64,000 nt of DNA from Marinobacter azerbaijanicus (GCF_030250645.1 NZ_JASSVS010000003.1:124001-188000), one strand, 5' to 3'; counted from the stretch's first letter, positions 53,229-63,950 are shown. Notes: a model not told the origin generated them from the letters alone. Numbers and translations: made by a program.

Positions 53229-54137
53229 ATGGATACAAATACCAGCCCGGCATGGCAAAGACATGCCTCAGCCATTCTCAGCGGGTTTTTTGGGGACTGG
53301 CTTGAGGCGCGCAATAACCCCCTGGCGATGCCCATGACGGTTTTCCATGGGCATGAGCCGGTTAATCCGGGGTCTCCTGATCTGGAGAACCCTGGCTCAA
53401 CCTTGTGCCTGTCGATTCACGGCCTGATGGAACTGGAGTCGGTATGGGCTATCCCGGGCCGGGATGGTGCTCATTACGGCTCACTGCTAGCGGCTGAGAA
53501 TAGCGACATTACGCCTCTGACTCTCCGATACAATAGCGGTCGGCCTATCTGGCACAACGGAGAAACGCTCGCCGACATGCTTGATGCTCTGGTCAGCCAC
53601 TGGCCCGTGCCTGTTGAGCGGATAATCCTCATCGGGCACAGCATGGGCGGGTTGCTGATTCGCAGTGCCAGCCACTTTGGTCAACTCCATGGTCATCACT
53701 GGGTGGAACAGCTCAGGGACTGCGTCTACATCGGCTCCCCCCACGATGGCTCGTGGCTGGCAAGGGGTGCGATGGCGACGGCTGACCGGATGAATAAGGC
53801 GCCGAGGGACTATTTGCGGGTGCTGGGCGAAGTGATAGATCTGCGAAGCGAGGGTATTCGCAACCTGTCCCGCGGCGAAGTGTTGAGCAGCGAAGATGGC
53901 GAGCCACCTTTGCTGCCGGGGGCCCGACATTACGTTGTCTGTGGTTTGCTGGCGCGTACCCGTGAGCATCCGGTGAATGCGCTGTTCGGTGATGCACTGG
54001 TACAGGAGTCCAGTGCCCGTGGCCGCGAGCGCAAAGGCTGGGCACTCACTGGTGAAGCCAGCTTTCCAGGTGTAGACCATATCCGCCTGGCTCATCATCC
54101 CGATGTAGCGGACCAACTCAGGGAGTGGTTGTTATGA
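53229..54137 (+). CDS. Alpha/beta hydrolase, esterase/lipase family
   Basis: 302 aa. It has an alpha/beta hydrolase fold with the oxyanion region SIHGLMELE, the nucleophile elbow GHSMGG (Ser at about residue 143), a GSPHDGSWLARG block typical of PGAP1/esterase-type lipases, and a likely catalytic His in GVDHIRLAHHP. No signal peptide is evident, so it is probably cytoplasmic. It overlaps the next small gene by 4 nt. The substrate is unknown; a triacylglycerol, wax ester or polyhydroxyalkanoate role is only a guess. Confidence 0.82.
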   Translation: MDTNTSPAWQRHASAILSGFFGDWLEARNNPLAMPMTVFHGHEPVNPGSPDLENPGSTLCLSIHGLMELESVWAIPGRDGAHYGSLLAAENSDITPLTLRYNSGRPIWHNGETLADMLDALVSHWPVPVERIILIGHSMGGLLIRSASHFGQLHGHHWVEQLRDCVYIGSPHDGSWLARGAMATADRMNKAPRDYLRVLGEVIDLRSEGIRNLSRGEVLSSEDGEPPLLPGARHYVVCGLLARTREHPVNALFGDALVQESSARGRERKGWALTGEASFPGVDHIRLAHHPDVADQLREWLL

Positions 54138-54457
54138 ACAGAAAGGATCTTGATTGGTGGGCCGGAGTTGCGGATATAGCAGTCACCGGCCTTGCTCACG
54201 GTTCGCTCAAGCTGGAACGGGTTCACCTGTCCATTGCAGACGAAACCTTCAACATGCTGCAGAGGGTTCCGGTGACTCGTCCCTTCAGTGAAACCACGCG
54301 GTTTTTCCACCACAGGATTGCGCGGGTGTCCTACCGCAGTATTGCGGCCGTATCGGCAGGCCTCGGAATGCTTGCCGCCGTTGGTTTGCCTTCACGGCCT
54401 TATTGCACATTCTCCAGTTCGCCGAACCGGTCCGTAAACAGCGCGGATGACAGATAG
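54134..54457 (+). CDS. Small protein resembling the N-terminal helical module of esterase/lipase proteins; possible fragment
   Basis: 107 aa from the ATG at 54134, coupled to the hydrolase by an ATGA overlap. The first ~80 residues ([24 protein letters not shown], then a hydrophobic [15 protein letters not shown]) recall the helical region found before the hydrolase domain in larger esterase/lipase-family proteins. The last ~18 residues overlap the convergent cysK end and look like accidental coding. It may be a split or truncated piece of a longer gene. Function not known. Confidence 0.5.
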   Translation: MNRKDLDWWAGVADIAVTGLAHGSLKLERVHLSIADETFNMLQRVPVTRPFSETTRFFHHRIARVSYRSIAAVSAGLGMLAAVGLPSRPYCTFSSSPNRSVNSADDR

Positions 54458-55371
54458 CGCTCGGCGGAATCCGGCAGCACCACCACGATGTTCTTGCCCC
54501 TGAATTCCGGTAGCTTGCCAGTCCTTACCGCTGCCACAACCGCTGCTCCGCAGGAAATACCGCACAGAATGCCCTCCTCCTGCATCAGCCGATGAGCCAT
54601 GTCCATCGCCTCCTGATTGCCAACTGTTTCCACCCGATCCACCAGGTCCATGTCCAGGTTGCCGGGAATAAAGCCGGCGCCAATGCCCTGGATCTTGTGG
54701 GGTGCCGGTGTCAGTTCAAGGCCATTGCGGGACTGGGTGATGATTGGAGAGTCTTCCGGTTCCACCGCCACGGTAGTAATGGCTTTGCCTCTGGTGTTGC
54801 GGATGTAGCGGGTGACGCCAGTGAGTGTGCCGCCAGTGCCAACACCGGAGACAAAGATATCCACGGCGCCGTCGGTGTCATTCCAGATCTCCGGTCCGGT
54901 GGTTGCCTCGTGGATATCCGGATTGGCAGGGTTTTCGAACTGTTGCGGCATGAAGTATTGATCCGGGTCTTCGGCAACAATTTCCTCGGCTTTGGCGATC
55001 GCACCCTTCATGCCCTTGGGTGGTTCCGTGAGAACCAGTTCCGCACCCAGGGCCTTCAGAACCTTGCGCCGTTCCAGGCTCATTGAAGAGGGCATGGTCA
55101 GCAGCAGCCTGTAGCCCCGGGCGGCTGCCACAAAAGCCAGGGCGATGCCGGTATTGCCGCTGGTGGGCTCGACAATAGTCATACCGGGCTTGAGTGTGCC
55201 CCGCTTTTCCGCATCCCAGATCATGGCGGCACCAATGCGGCACTTCACCGAATACGCGGGGTTGCGACCCTCGATCTTGGCCCAGATTGTCGCCCCTTCG
55301 TTGACACGGTTGAGCCTGACCAGGGGGGTATTTCCAATCGACTGGGAGTTGTCGTCGTAGATCTTAGCCAT
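54400..55371 (-). CDS. cysK: Cysteine synthase A (O-acetylserine sulfhydrylase)
   Basis: 323 aa from the ATG at 55371 (AAGGAG 8 nt upstream). Fold type II PLP enzyme: N-terminal [16 protein letters not shown] lysine in [10 protein letters not shown], the substrate loop [12 protein letters not shown], and the glycine-rich phosphate loop [10 protein letters not shown]. It makes cysteine from O-acetylserine and sulfide. The C-terminal end terminates ENVQ and overlaps the 3' end of the small plus-strand gene by 58 nt. The KCRIG motif and length favour CysK over CysM. Confidence 0.93.
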   Translation of the reverse strand: MAKIYDDNSQSIGNTPLVRLNRVNEGATIWAKIEGRNPAYSVKCRIGAAMIWDAEKRGTLKPGMTIVEPTSGNTGIALAFVAAARGYRLLLTMPSSMSLERRKVLKALGAELVLTEPPKGMKGAIAKAEEIVAEDPDQYFMPQQFENPANPDIHEATTGPEIWNDTDGAVDIFVSGVGTGGTLTGVTRYIRNTRGKAITTVAVEPEDSPIITQSRNGLELTPAPHKIQGIGAGFIPGNLDMDLVDRVETVGNQEAMDMAHRLMQEEGILCGISCGAAVVAAVRTGKLPEFRGKNIVVVLPDSAERYLSSALFTDRFGELENVQ

Positions 55372-55442
55372 GGTGTGATCTCCTTTGCGTTTGCCTTGTG
55401 GCAAAAGGATAGCACTTGCAGGCCAGTCTGAGGATTCGCTGA

Positions 55443-58358
55443 TCAGGCCGGCTCTTCAAGGGTCAACGCTTCGAGGCGGTTGCGGCCGTTCTTTTTGGCA
55501 AGGTAAAGCGCTTTGTCAGCACGCCTGAGAAATTCAGGAGGCACGTTGTCCTTGCCGGGAATGCCGGTGGCCAGACCAATGCTGACCGTGAAGCCGATGT
55601 TCTGGTCATCACAGCGGGTGGTCTGCCTGGCTACCTCCTCCCGGAAGTCTTCCAGGCGAGAGATCAATTCCTCGCGGTCGCTGAAACTGGTAAAGATCAC
55701 AAACTCTTCACCGCCAAAGCGGGTCAGGCGGTCGGTATCGCGGCGAAAGTGTGCTCTCATGGTATCGGCCAGCGCCACCAGGCAGCGGTCGCCTGCGTCG
55801 TGACCATGGCTGTCATTGATCTCCTTGAAATGGTCCGCATCCACCATGGCAACCGCAAAGCCCATGTTGTGTCTCTGGCACCAGTGGAAGCTTTTGCTGA
55901 ATTCCTGATCAAAATAGCTGCGGTTACCAATCTGCGTCAGGTCGTCGGTCACACTCAGATGGGCGAGGCGGCTATTGGCGGCAGCGAGTTCCCGATTGAG
56001 TCGGCCGAGCTTGCGGTTCCAGTAGAACATTAGGCCCAGGACAGCCATGGCACCGATAACCAAAAGTAACAGAAGAGTGTAATCCACGGATTGTTCCAGT
56101 TTGATTCCGGCCCACTCCTGTTTGATGGTGTTGCGTTCATTCTCCGTGAGGCTGGCAACCAGCTTTTGCATAATGCTGAGCAGCTCAGGTTCGTCATTTC
56201 GGACACCAACTCCGAGGGACCAGTCGGCCGGGACTCGTCCCAGTACCTTGAGGTCGGCAAGGCCCAGCTTCTGCATGTTATAGCTGGCCGTGGCCAAGGT
56301 GCCGATATAGCCCGCCAGCTTGCGTTCCTGAACCATGCGTAGCCCCTCTTTTTCATTGGGGACTTCCACCAGATTGAGCTCCGGGTTTGTGGTCTCCAGC
56401 AATTCGATGAAAGCATAATCCTCAACAACACCAACCGGTTGGTTGCCCATATCGTCAAGCGTGCTGATGAACGGCGCTTCTACCCGTCCCAGTAGCACAC
56501 CCGGAGCCTGCAGATAGGGCTTGGTGAAGCTCATGTAGTTGATCCGTTCCGGGGTCTCCATGGCCATGGAAAAAAGGTCGCATTTGCGTTCCCTTGCGGC
56601 TTTGACAGAGTCAGCCCAGGTCTCTGCAGGGAGAGGAGTGAACTCTATACCCGAACGGTCGGAAAAGAGGGCGAAAGTGTCAGCGGCAATGCCGACGTGT
56701 TTGTTATCCTCATCAAGACCCTCCAGGGGGAGCCAGGCGGGATCGACGCACAGCGTAAGCGGCCGGTTGCGCTGGTCCAGCCATGCCTGCTCCGCATCAG
56801 TGAAGCGCAAAGGAGCTGGGGGCTGATGACGACCGGCAGAGGCGCCAAGCCAGCGGTTTTCGATGGTTCGCATTTCTGTGGGGCTGATAGTCCCCAAGGC
56901 TGCATCCATTATCGAGGCAAGCGGTTCAAGGGCCGGACGAACCCCGAAGCGCAGGTCCTCTCCGGGCATGTCCTCAAGAGTCATTTCACCAGCGATGCTC
57001 ACGCCTGCAATGCGAAGCTGTCTCACCCAGTAGTTACCATTGGGCAGGGCCGCCAGGGTTACATCCACCGAGCCCTCTGCCAGCGCCTGGAACATGGCCT
57101 GCTGCGACGTGAAGGACAGAACATTGTCGCCCAGCTCATCGCGCAGTACGTTCTCATAATAAATGCCGGAGCCAATGGCAACTTTGAGGCCCTGCAGATC
57201 CGCTGGGTCGTTGAAATGAAGATTCTCGTCCAGGGTGAAGGCGACGTTTGGTATGACGTGATAGGGGCGAGTGAAGCGCACCTGTTCCAGACGCTCTTCG
57301 GTGCGCGACATATTTGCCATTATGTCGATGTCGCCCTTCAGGAACCGGGGATAGAGTTCGGACCACTGCCCTGTTACCGGCACAACCTGAAGACCTGTCA
57401 GGTCGGAGACCCGTTCCATTACATCGACAGACAGACCCTGCACCAAGCCTGAGTCGTGGAAGCTGAAAGGCGCGTAGTCCCTCATGAAGCCAATACGTAC
57501 CGGCCCAATTTCGCTGATATAGCGCTGGTGGGCGTCGCTCAGGGCGAAGCCCGAAGATTCAGCAATACTGGTGCCGCCGTATTCCTGCCAGCGTTCGAAC
57601 AGTTCGTCTATGCGACCCTCCGGAATTGCTGCCAGCCCTTCCCTTATAACCTCATACAGCGCCTGGTTATCTTTCAGGACACCGAGGCGAAAATCTTCCC
57701 TGGACAACTCACCCAGAGGGGCAGGGCCGGCAATCTCCAGGAAACGGAAGCCGGCATGGTTGGCGTAGTAGTTCAGCGTCAGTTCCGCTCCAATAATACC
57801 GTCGACCCAGCCAAAAGCGAGGGCACGTACCAGACTGGGTACAGAGTCGTAAGTGGCGAGCTCCACGCCAGCGTCTTTCAGGGGTTGGAGGTAATAAACA
57901 TCCCGCACGACACCAATACGGTAAGCTGAGAGCGCCTCCAGGGAACGGATGTCTTCCAGTGGCTTGACGGGATCGTGCATCAGGTAGATCTGGCGAACGT
58001 GGTAGGGGTCAGTAAACTGTATCGTCCTGGCCCGCTCGTCGCGATAGGAAATGCCCGCGATCACATCGATCTCGCCACCCATGAATGCCCCGAATACCTC
58101 CGGCCAGGTGCCGACGCGAAAGTCGAGGCTCAGGCCTGACTGGCGAGCCACTTCCCGAAGGACGTCAATGGAGAAACCAGAAGGGGTGCGTCCTTCGATA
58201 AAGGCGTAGGGTTTGTTGGCAGCAGTGACGCCTACGGACACAGTCTGGTTGTCGGCCGACCAGGCGGGCAAAGACAGTAAAATGAGCACCAGTGCAGTGT
58301 AAATCGCATGGAATATTGTTTTCAGAGATGGCCTTTGCCAGGCAATTCCAGCGCTCAT
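55443..58358 (-). CDS. Diguanylate cyclase with three periplasmic SBP_bac_3 sensor domains
   Basis: 971 aa from the ATG at 58358; a GTG at 58370 is the alternative. After a signal peptide/anchor (about 15-35) come three tandem family-3 solute-binding domains (about 40-260, 285-505 and 530-765), a membrane segment (about 768-788) and a C-terminal GGDEF domain. The GGEEF active site is intact, preceded by an RDTD inhibitory I-site, so it should make c-di-GMP with product inhibition. The ligands are probably amino acids or similar small molecules, as in BvgS-type sensors. Confidence 0.92.
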   Translation of the reverse strand: MSAGIAWQRPSLKTIFHAIYTALVLILLSLPAWSADNQTVSVGVTAANKPYAFIEGRTPSGFSIDVLREVARQSGLSLDFRVGTWPEVFGAFMGGEIDVIAGISYRDERARTIQFTDPYHVRQIYLMHDPVKPLEDIRSLEALSAYRIGVVRDVYYLQPLKDAGVELATYDSVPSLVRALAFGWVDGIIGAELTLNYYANHAGFRFLEIAGPAPLGELSREDFRLGVLKDNQALYEVIREGLAAIPEGRIDELFERWQEYGGTSIAESSGFALSDAHQRYISEIGPVRIGFMRDYAPFSFHDSGLVQGLSVDVMERVSDLTGLQVVPVTGQWSELYPRFLKGDIDIMANMSRTEERLEQVRFTRPYHVIPNVAFTLDENLHFNDPADLQGLKVAIGSGIYYENVLRDELGDNVLSFTSQQAMFQALAEGSVDVTLAALPNGNYWVRQLRIAGVSIAGEMTLEDMPGEDLRFGVRPALEPLASIMDAALGTISPTEMRTIENRWLGASAGRHQPPAPLRFTDAEQAWLDQRNRPLTLCVDPAWLPLEGLDEDNKHVGIAADTFALFSDRSGIEFTPLPAETWADSVKAARERKCDLFSMAMETPERINYMSFTKPYLQAPGVLLGRVEAPFISTLDDMGNQPVGVVEDYAFIELLETTNPELNLVEVPNEKEGLRMVQERKLAGYIGTLATASYNMQKLGLADLKVLGRVPADWSLGVGVRNDEPELLSIMQKLVASLTENERNTIKQEWAGIKLEQSVDYTLLLLLVIGAMAVLGLMFYWNRKLGRLNRELAAANSRLAHLSVTDDLTQIGNRSYFDQEFSKSFHWCQRHNMGFAVAMVDADHFKEINDSHGHDAGDRCLVALADTMRAHFRRDTDRLTRFGGEEFVIFTSFSDREELISRLEDFREEVARQTTRCDDQNIGFTVSIGLATGIPGKDNVPPEFLRRADKALYLAKKNGRNRLEALTLEEPA

Positions 58359-58500
58359 TGGGTGGTTCACAATCTTGTGTTGGCTGAGTCCAGAGTGTAG
58401 TTGTCAGTGGCTAATTTTCACAACGAAAAGTTGGCTTCCCCTGAGATTTGCGACGTCTGGTGATAGGATACGCGCTCGTCAGTACTGCACAGGAAAGACC

Positions 58501-59226
58501 ATGAGCCTTTTGTTCGAACAGATCGACAGCCAGCCTTCACCACTGGGAGACATCACCCTTCGCCGTCGTCGCATTCCGGCGCTGGGTGACCGTGATATCT
58601 ATGAGGTGAAACTGGGCGAAGAGTTCCTCATGTCCAGCATGTTTGTGGATGGGGAAGTCGCCTTGGCGGACCTGGGCCTGGATGCTGTGGAGGGGGAGCA
58701 GTTGCAGGTGGTGGTCGGAGGCCTGGGACTTGGATACACCGCTGAAGCGGTGCTGAAGCACGATCGGATCTCCGGATTGCTGGTGGTGGATGCGCTGGAT
58801 ACGGTGATCCACTGGCATCAGCAGGAGAAAGTGCCTCTGGGCAAGGTGTTGAACGAGGACCCGCGCTGCCGCTATGTGCTGGGCAGTTTCTTTGACATGG
58901 CGGTGTCAGATACCGGTTTTGATCCCCAGGCGCCGGGCAGGGTTTTCGACGCTATCCTGCTGGATATTGATCATTCACCCAGAGCCCTGCTGAACGAATC
59001 CAACGCCAGTTTCTACAACGCAGACAGCCTGGGCCGGATGGCTGTTCACCTGCGCCCCGGCGGGGTCTTCGCCATGTGGTCCAACGAACCACCTGACGAG
59101 GCATTCATGGAGACCTTGCGCGAACTGTTTACGGATGTGGACGCGAAGGTGGTGTCTTTCTACAACCCGTTCCAGAACCGGGAATCCTCCAACACGGTAT
59201 TCCTGGCCAGAAAGCCGCTCAGTTAA
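58501..59226 (+). CDS. Spermidine synthase-like SAM-binding protein
   Basis: 241 aa from the ATG at 58501 (AGGAAAG just upstream). It has the polyamine-aminopropyltransferase-type Rossmann core: VVVGGLGLGYTAEAVLKH as the SAM loop, LLVVDALDTVIHWHQ, then FDAILLDIDHSPRALL and RPGGVFAMWSNEPPDEAFM. The N-terminal substrate strands are short, so true spermidine synthase activity is not assured; many such proteins are annotated only as spermidine synthase-like. It is divergent from the GGDEF gene and overlaps mgsA by 8 nt at the 3' ends. Confidence 0.75.
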   Translation: MSLLFEQIDSQPSPLGDITLRRRRIPALGDRDIYEVKLGEEFLMSSMFVDGEVALADLGLDAVEGEQLQVVVGGLGLGYTAEAVLKHDRISGLLVVDALDTVIHWHQQEKVPLGKVLNEDPRCRYVLGSFFDMAVSDTGFDPQAPGRVFDAILLDIDHSPRALLNESNASFYNADSLGRMAVHLRPGGVFAMWSNEPPDEAFMETLRELFTDVDAKVVSFYNPFQNRESSNTVFLARKPLS

Positions 59227-59659
59227 CGGAGCGGCCGGTATAGCTTGAGAAGTCCGGCTTTTTCGGTTGGTGCTGGTCGTCGGTCATGTAGGCGGATGTC
59301 AGGATGAACTCCGCTGTCGCGCGGTTGCAGGCCACGGGTATGTTCCACAGTGCGGCGATGCGCAGCAGGGCCTTTATGTCCGGGTCGTGGGGCTGCGGTT
59401 CCAGCGGGTCCCAGAAAAACACCAGCAGGTCGATCTCCCCTTCCGCAATCTTGGCGCCAATCTGCTGGTCGCCTCCCAACGGGCCGCTGAGCAGGCACGT
59501 AATATCGTCCCTTCCCAGGTTCTCCCTTAGTAGCCGGCCGGTGGTGCCGGAGGCATAAAGCCGCAGGGTGGCGAAGCGGGTCTGGTTTTCGGCAACCCAG
59601 TCCACCAGTTCTCTTTTCTTGTTGTCGTGGGCGACGAGGGCAACGGATTTGACGGCCAT
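59219..59659 (-). CDS. mgsA: Methylglyoxal synthase
   Basis: 146 aa. It converts dihydroxyacetone phosphate to methylglyoxal, a bypass used under phosphate limitation. The catalytic and phosphate-binding blocks are intact: VALVAHDNKK near the N terminus, YASGTTGRLL, SGPLGGDQQIGAKIAEG with the catalytic Asp, and FFWDPLEPQPHDPDIKALLR with HD. Length is normal. It is divergent from the DUF815 ATPase gene. Confidence 0.95.
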   Translation of the reverse strand: MAVKSVALVAHDNKKRELVDWVAENQTRFATLRLYASGTTGRLLRENLGRDDITCLLSGPLGGDQQIGAKIAEGEIDLLVFFWDPLEPQPHDPDIKALLRIAALWNIPVACNRATAEFILTSAYMTDDQHQPKKPDFSSYTGRSVN

Positions 59660-59749
59660 TTGCGGTAAAGTCTCCTTTTGGGGGTAGTGTCCGGTAACGG
59701 GCTCCAGTGTTTCATATTCATGATAAACGCGGAACAGGAAATAAGTGTT

Positions 59750-60538
59750 ATGGCGACAGACCAATCCATCGACTGGACAGAGACGCCGGCCGCCGTCTGG
59801 CGCCGCCATCGCCGGGGGCTGCGGGCCATCCGCCGGCTGGATCCGGTGGGCTGGGACGACCTGACCGGCATTGAGCGGCAGCAGAGAGCGCTGGCCCGCA
59901 ACACGGAACGCTTTCTCGCGGGCGAGCCCTCCAACAATGCCCTGCTCTGGGGCGCCCGGGGCACTGGCAAGTCCTCTCTGATCAAGGCACTGCTCAACCG
60001 ATACCGGGGCCAGGGTCTGCGCATGATCGAGGTGGACAAGGATGATCTGGTAAACCTGCCGGAAATTGTCGACGATATTGCCGAATTGTCATGGCGATTC
60101 GTGATTTTCTGCGACGATCTGTCCTTTGAGGTGGGGGAATCCGGCTACAAGGCCCTCAAAAGTGTGCTGGAAGGCTCACTGGAACTGCCTCCAGAGAACG
60201 TGCGCGTGTATGCCACCTCCAACCGCCGCCACCTGATGCCGGAATTCATGGATGACAATGTGAAAAGCCAGATGCGCGGCGGCGAACTGCACCCGGCAGA
60301 GGCCATTGAGGAGCAGGTGTCCCTGGCAGACCGGTTTGGCCTGCAGCTGTCGTTCTACGGTTTTCCCCAGGATGTGTACCTGCAGGCTATCGATGCACTG
60401 TTTCCCCGGGTGGGTGATCGTGAGGCGTTGCACCGGGAGGCTATCCGCTTCGCCACCAGCCGTGGCGCCCGCAACGGCCGCACGGCACAGCAGTTCTATC
60501 GCGAGTTTGCCGGTGACACCGACGCTTTTGGTGGTTAA
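59750..60538 (+). CDS. DUF815-family AAA ATPase
   Basis: 262 aa from the ATG at 59750 (AGGAAATAAG upstream). P-loop WGARGTGKSSLIKALL at about residues 67-82 and Walker B VIFCDDLSFE, followed by the sensor-1 block YATSNRRHLMP and a conserved FYGFPQDVYL segment. The family is widespread in proteobacteria and has no defined cellular role; a chaperone-like or nucleic-acid-handling AAA protein is likely. Nothing irregular is seen. Confidence 0.88.
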   Translation: MATDQSIDWTETPAAVWRRHRRGLRAIRRLDPVGWDDLTGIERQQRALARNTERFLAGEPSNNALLWGARGTGKSSLIKALLNRYRGQGLRMIEVDKDDLVNLPEIVDDIAELSWRFVIFCDDLSFEVGESGYKALKSVLEGSLELPPENVRVYATSNRRHLMPEFMDDNVKSQMRGGELHPAEAIEEQVSLADRFGLQLSFYGFPQDVYLQAIDALFPRVGDREALHREAIRFATSRGARNGRTAQQFYREFAGDTDAFGG

Positions 60539-60546
60539 GGGCTGGC

Positions 60547-61857
60547 CTACTGCCGCCGCGCCAGTCTGAGGAAACGGTGGTGAACCAGTCGTACGCCAAC
60601 GAACACCAGCACCATCACCACCGGGATGGCAACGCCAAGGACCAGGGATTTGTTGAACTCAAAGCCGGCATCGTAGGCAGAATCCAGGGCCAGTTTCAGC
60701 AGTCCCACCAGGTAGTAACTGATGGCGACCACGGAAAGCCCCTCCACCGTGTGCTGCATCATCAGCTGGATTTTTGAGCGCCGGTCCATGGAACTCAGCA
60801 ACTGCTGGTTCTGGCTCTGGATAGCCAGCTCTACCCGCGTGCGCACCATATCCGAGGCGCGGTCCACCCGCCGGGACAGGTCTTCAAGGCGGTCCTTGAC
60901 CGATTCGCAGGTTTCCACGGCCGGTGTCAGCCGCCGGGTCATGAACTCGGTAATGGTGAGATGGCCGGACAGCTCATCTTCTCGCAATTCCTCCAGTCGC
61001 GTCAGCACCAGCTGGTGATAGGCGCGGGTGGCGGAGAAGCGGAAGGTGGAGTGAGCGCGGAAAGCTTCGATTCGGGCCGCAACATTGGTCAGGTCCGCCA
61101 GTACCTCACGTTCGTCAATGTCCTGATTATCCGCCAGGGATTGGGTAATCACCGCCAGTTGCTGGTCCATCCCGTTCAGTGAGGGTGTCATTTCCCTGGC
61201 CAGTGGCAGCGCCAGTAATGACATCAGGCGATAGGTCTCGATCTCCATCAGACGCTGGGTAAGCCGGCCTAGCTGACTGTCTGACATGTCCCGGTTGAGG
61301 ATCATGAAGCGGCCGAACCCGTCGCTGTGGAGCCTGAAGGTTCCCCATACCCTGGCCTTGCCCTCCCAGGGACTGCTGCCCACCAGCCGTTCTCCCTCAA
61401 ACCATTGGCGAATCTGTGTCAGATCGGTGTCAGGGCCGCTCGTGTCCTGCTGAAGATCGATATGAAAGGCCGCAACCACAGTACCGGTGAGCTTTTCGAG
61501 CCAGCCGTTGGGCAGTGAGGAGATGCCGGTGTCCTCGAAGGGCTGATGGTCGTCACTGGCCCCCAGATTGATGAACGTGTAGGACGCGAACTCCATATGC
61601 ATTTCACGCCGGATACGCAGGGATCCGAAGGTGGCTTCATAGCAGCTGACGTCTTCCAGGGGCTCGGCCTCCCCCAGCATGATATGCAGGTCCTGCCAGT
61701 GCCGGAACTGGGCAGTTCGTTGCTCTGGTGTCGTCAGCAGGGCGATGTGGGTGACCTGTGCCGGGCATGGCAGTACGTGGAACGGCCGGGAGTGGAGCTC
61801 GTTGTAAAGCTCCGCTCTGAGGGGGTGCAGATCAAGCTGGTTGAGCGGTAGGTTCAA
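60547..61857 (-). CDS. DUF3422 membrane protein
   Basis: 436 aa from a TTG at 61857 preceded by AGAGGA at 7 nt; a TTG at 61887 would add ten residues. The family start LRAELYNELHSRPF is present. The long cytoplasmic helical part (Asp/Glu/Arg-rich, about 150-380) is followed by two C-terminal membrane segments (about 385-405 and 410-430). DUF3422 proteins are predicted inner-membrane proteins of unknown function. It is convergent with the ATPase gene, 8 nt apart. Confidence 0.8.
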   Translation of the reverse strand: MNLPLNQLDLHPLRAELYNELHSRPFHVLPCPAQVTHIALLTTPEQRTAQFRHWQDLHIMLGEAEPLEDVSCYEATFGSLRIRREMHMEFASYTFINLGASDDHQPFEDTGISSLPNGWLEKLTGTVVAAFHIDLQQDTSGPDTDLTQIRQWFEGERLVGSSPWEGKARVWGTFRLHSDGFGRFMILNRDMSDSQLGRLTQRLMEIETYRLMSLLALPLAREMTPSLNGMDQQLAVITQSLADNQDIDEREVLADLTNVAARIEAFRAHSTFRFSATRAYHQLVLTRLEELREDELSGHLTITEFMTRRLTPAVETCESVKDRLEDLSRRVDRASDMVRTRVELAIQSQNQQLLSSMDRRSKIQLMMQHTVEGLSVVAISYYLVGLLKLALDSAYDAGFEFNKSLVLGVAIPVVMVLVFVGVRLVHHRFLRLARRQ

Positions 61858-61964
61858 GTTCCATTCCTCTGGCGGCGGTTTCGACAACGGTTTTTGTAAG
61901 GTCAGGCTAGGGTTTTATGGGGCATCCGCAAAGACGACTTGTGGCTTAAGACTCTTGGGGGGGC

Positions 61965-63947
61965 TCATGCCGCCAATGGCAGTATGACTGTAAAGCGCAC
62001 GCCGTCTGATTCGTTGGCGGTCAGTACCCGGCCATTGTGATGTTCGGCAATCAGCCTGACGATCAACAGCCCCTGGCCCAGATGGCCTTCCTGTTTGCCG
62101 GTTCGCACTGATACAAAGGGGCTGAAAATATCACTGGTGAGATTTTCCGGCAATGATGAGCCTTCATTGAACACGCTCAGTTCCAGTTGTCCCGGGGCCC
62201 GGCGCAGGCGGATTTCAATGCGGCCCTGTTCAGGCGTGAAGTCCCGCGCATTATCCACCAGCTTGTCCAGTAGCTGCACCAGCAGTTCCGGCGAGCCATA
62301 GCATGGGCAACCGCTGGTAGGTCCGGCGTAGTGGATGTGGTGGGACGGATCCAGTTCCTGGTAAGCCAGAGTGGTCTGTGTGGCTACGTCAGCCAGGTCA
62401 AAGATTTCCTTTTCCGCATGATCGAGGCTCTGTTCCAGTCGCGCGGCTTCGCTCATGCCCTGCAGTATCTGGCTCAGGCGGTCGGTGGCGGAGCGGGCGC
62501 GGTCGATGTAACTGGCCTGGTCGGCCGGGTCTGTGGTGTGGCTCAGATTGTCCAGAGAAGAACGCACCACGGCCACCGGGGTCTTCAGCTCGTGGGACAG
62601 CCGCCGGGAGAAGCTCTCCAGGTAATCGGTATAGCCCTGAAGGCGGTCAACCATATGGCTGAACTGTCGCGACAGGTCTCCGAGCTCGTCCTTTGCCCTG
62701 GCCGGGGGCAGGGAGCCCAGAACGCGGCCATCATCGTCTATGCTTGCGCATACTGCCCGTTGCAGGCGGGTGATTCGCCAGGACAGCCAACTGGCGTAAC
62801 CCAGCAACACCAGCATCAGGACGATGATCAGCAGTACGCTTCGGGCAATCACCGAACCCAGGGTGCTGCCAGACAGGGCCAGCAACTGGTCCAGGGATTC
62901 TTCCAGTACCAGCACCCGGCCATCAGCCAGTGACTGCTTTACCAGCAAATGGGTGTCGCCATCCCGATGACGAACCAGGCCTTGTGACGGCAGTTCTTCA
63001 GCGTCCATGCGATGGGTTGCATCATTGAGTGGTACCGGTTCTGGTTGATAGAAGCGCACCAGCGCCCGTAAGCCGTTGAGACTGATGCGCTCAAGAATCT
63101 GTAACGGGCTCAGGCTGTCGAACTCTGGTTCGTCGGTTTCAGTCTGGCGCGCCTGGCGCGCGATCACCCAGCCGTCCGGTTCCAGAACCCGGGCCCCCTG
63201 GCCCGGAGCGATCATGGCCTCTAGCCGGTTTTCCAGCGCCGGCATCCGGTTGACGATTTCTGCCGAGGCATGGCCCGCCACGACGCCTGGCCATATTACC
63301 TGGAAGCCAAACCGCTCTGATGGTGCTGGGCGTGGGATCCTCAGTTCAGCCTGGTAGCCGTTGCTGACCGCTTGCCAGTATCCGCTGATGCGGTAGTCCG
63401 TTGAGCCTTCGCTACCCGGCTCAATGGCGTTGATGGCGCCAGGTGCCTGGGTGCGGATAAGTCGCCGGCTGGTCTGGTCGCCGTCGACGAATTGAAGCAA
63501 TATCCGGTCATGGGGCTGGGCGGGGTTACCGGGATTGAAAAACTCCGCTGTCCGGCCGCTGACCCGGACAAGAAGGTAAAGATGGTTACGGTTTACCGCC
63601 GCCTGCCAGGATACCTCCGGCCCATTGCTGTCGCTGACTTTCTGGCTACTCTGCCACTGCTGGCGGGATTCTTCCTCGTCATAGCCCGGCCAGTCATCGC
63701 CATACCCGTCCAGGTTGGGGGCACGGGACAGCAGATCGGCATAGATAACGGGGGTTCCGGGCTTGATAGCGGGGCTTGCCTCCAGTTGCTCTGTCACAAA
63801 ACCGGCGATGCGACCGGCCTGGCCCTGCAGTTGTCGGGCAGCCTGGTTCCGCAGTGCCTGGTCCAGCTCCAGAACGAACTGTAAACCGGCCCAGGGAATC
63901 AGCAACATCAGCAGGCTGGCAATGAAGAGTTGGCGCTTGAGGGTCAA
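61965..63947 (-). CDS. Sensor histidine kinase, proteobacterial dedicated sortase system type (PdsS-like)
   Basis: 660 aa from a TTG at 63947, 3 nt after the regulator stop. The N terminus (KRQLFIASLLMLLIPWAGLQFV) is membrane segment 1. The ~340-residue periplasmic part has a CBM9/DOMON-like module (APNLDGYGDDWPGYDE, then LYLLVRVSG). Membrane segment 2 is at about 365-390, then HAMP, the H-box RRLSHELKTPVAVVRSSL and G-box GHLGQGLLIVRL. These features fit the kinase of the dedicated sortase system. That system's sortase and target would be expected beyond the window end. A weaker alternative is a generic envelope kinase. Confidence 0.7.
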   Translation of the reverse strand: MTLKRQLFIASLLMLLIPWAGLQFVLELDQALRNQAARQLQGQAGRIAGFVTEQLEASPAIKPGTPVIYADLLSRAPNLDGYGDDWPGYDEEESRQQWQSSQKVSDSNGPEVSWQAAVNRNHLYLLVRVSGRTAEFFNPGNPAQPHDRILLQFVDGDQTSRRLIRTQAPGAINAIEPGSEGSTDYRISGYWQAVSNGYQAELRIPRPAPSERFGFQVIWPGVVAGHASAEIVNRMPALENRLEAMIAPGQGARVLEPDGWVIARQARQTETDEPEFDSLSPLQILERISLNGLRALVRFYQPEPVPLNDATHRMDAEELPSQGLVRHRDGDTHLLVKQSLADGRVLVLEESLDQLLALSGSTLGSVIARSVLLIIVLMLVLLGYASWLSWRITRLQRAVCASIDDDGRVLGSLPPARAKDELGDLSRQFSHMVDRLQGYTDYLESFSRRLSHELKTPVAVVRSSLDNLSHTTDPADQASYIDRARSATDRLSQILQGMSEAARLEQSLDHAEKEIFDLADVATQTTLAYQELDPSHHIHYAGPTSGCPCYGSPELLVQLLDKLVDNARDFTPEQGRIEIRLRRAPGQLELSVFNEGSSLPENLTSDIFSPFVSVRTGKQEGHLGQGLLIVRLIAEHHNGRVLTANESDGVRFTVILPLAA

Positions 63948-63950
63948 AGC

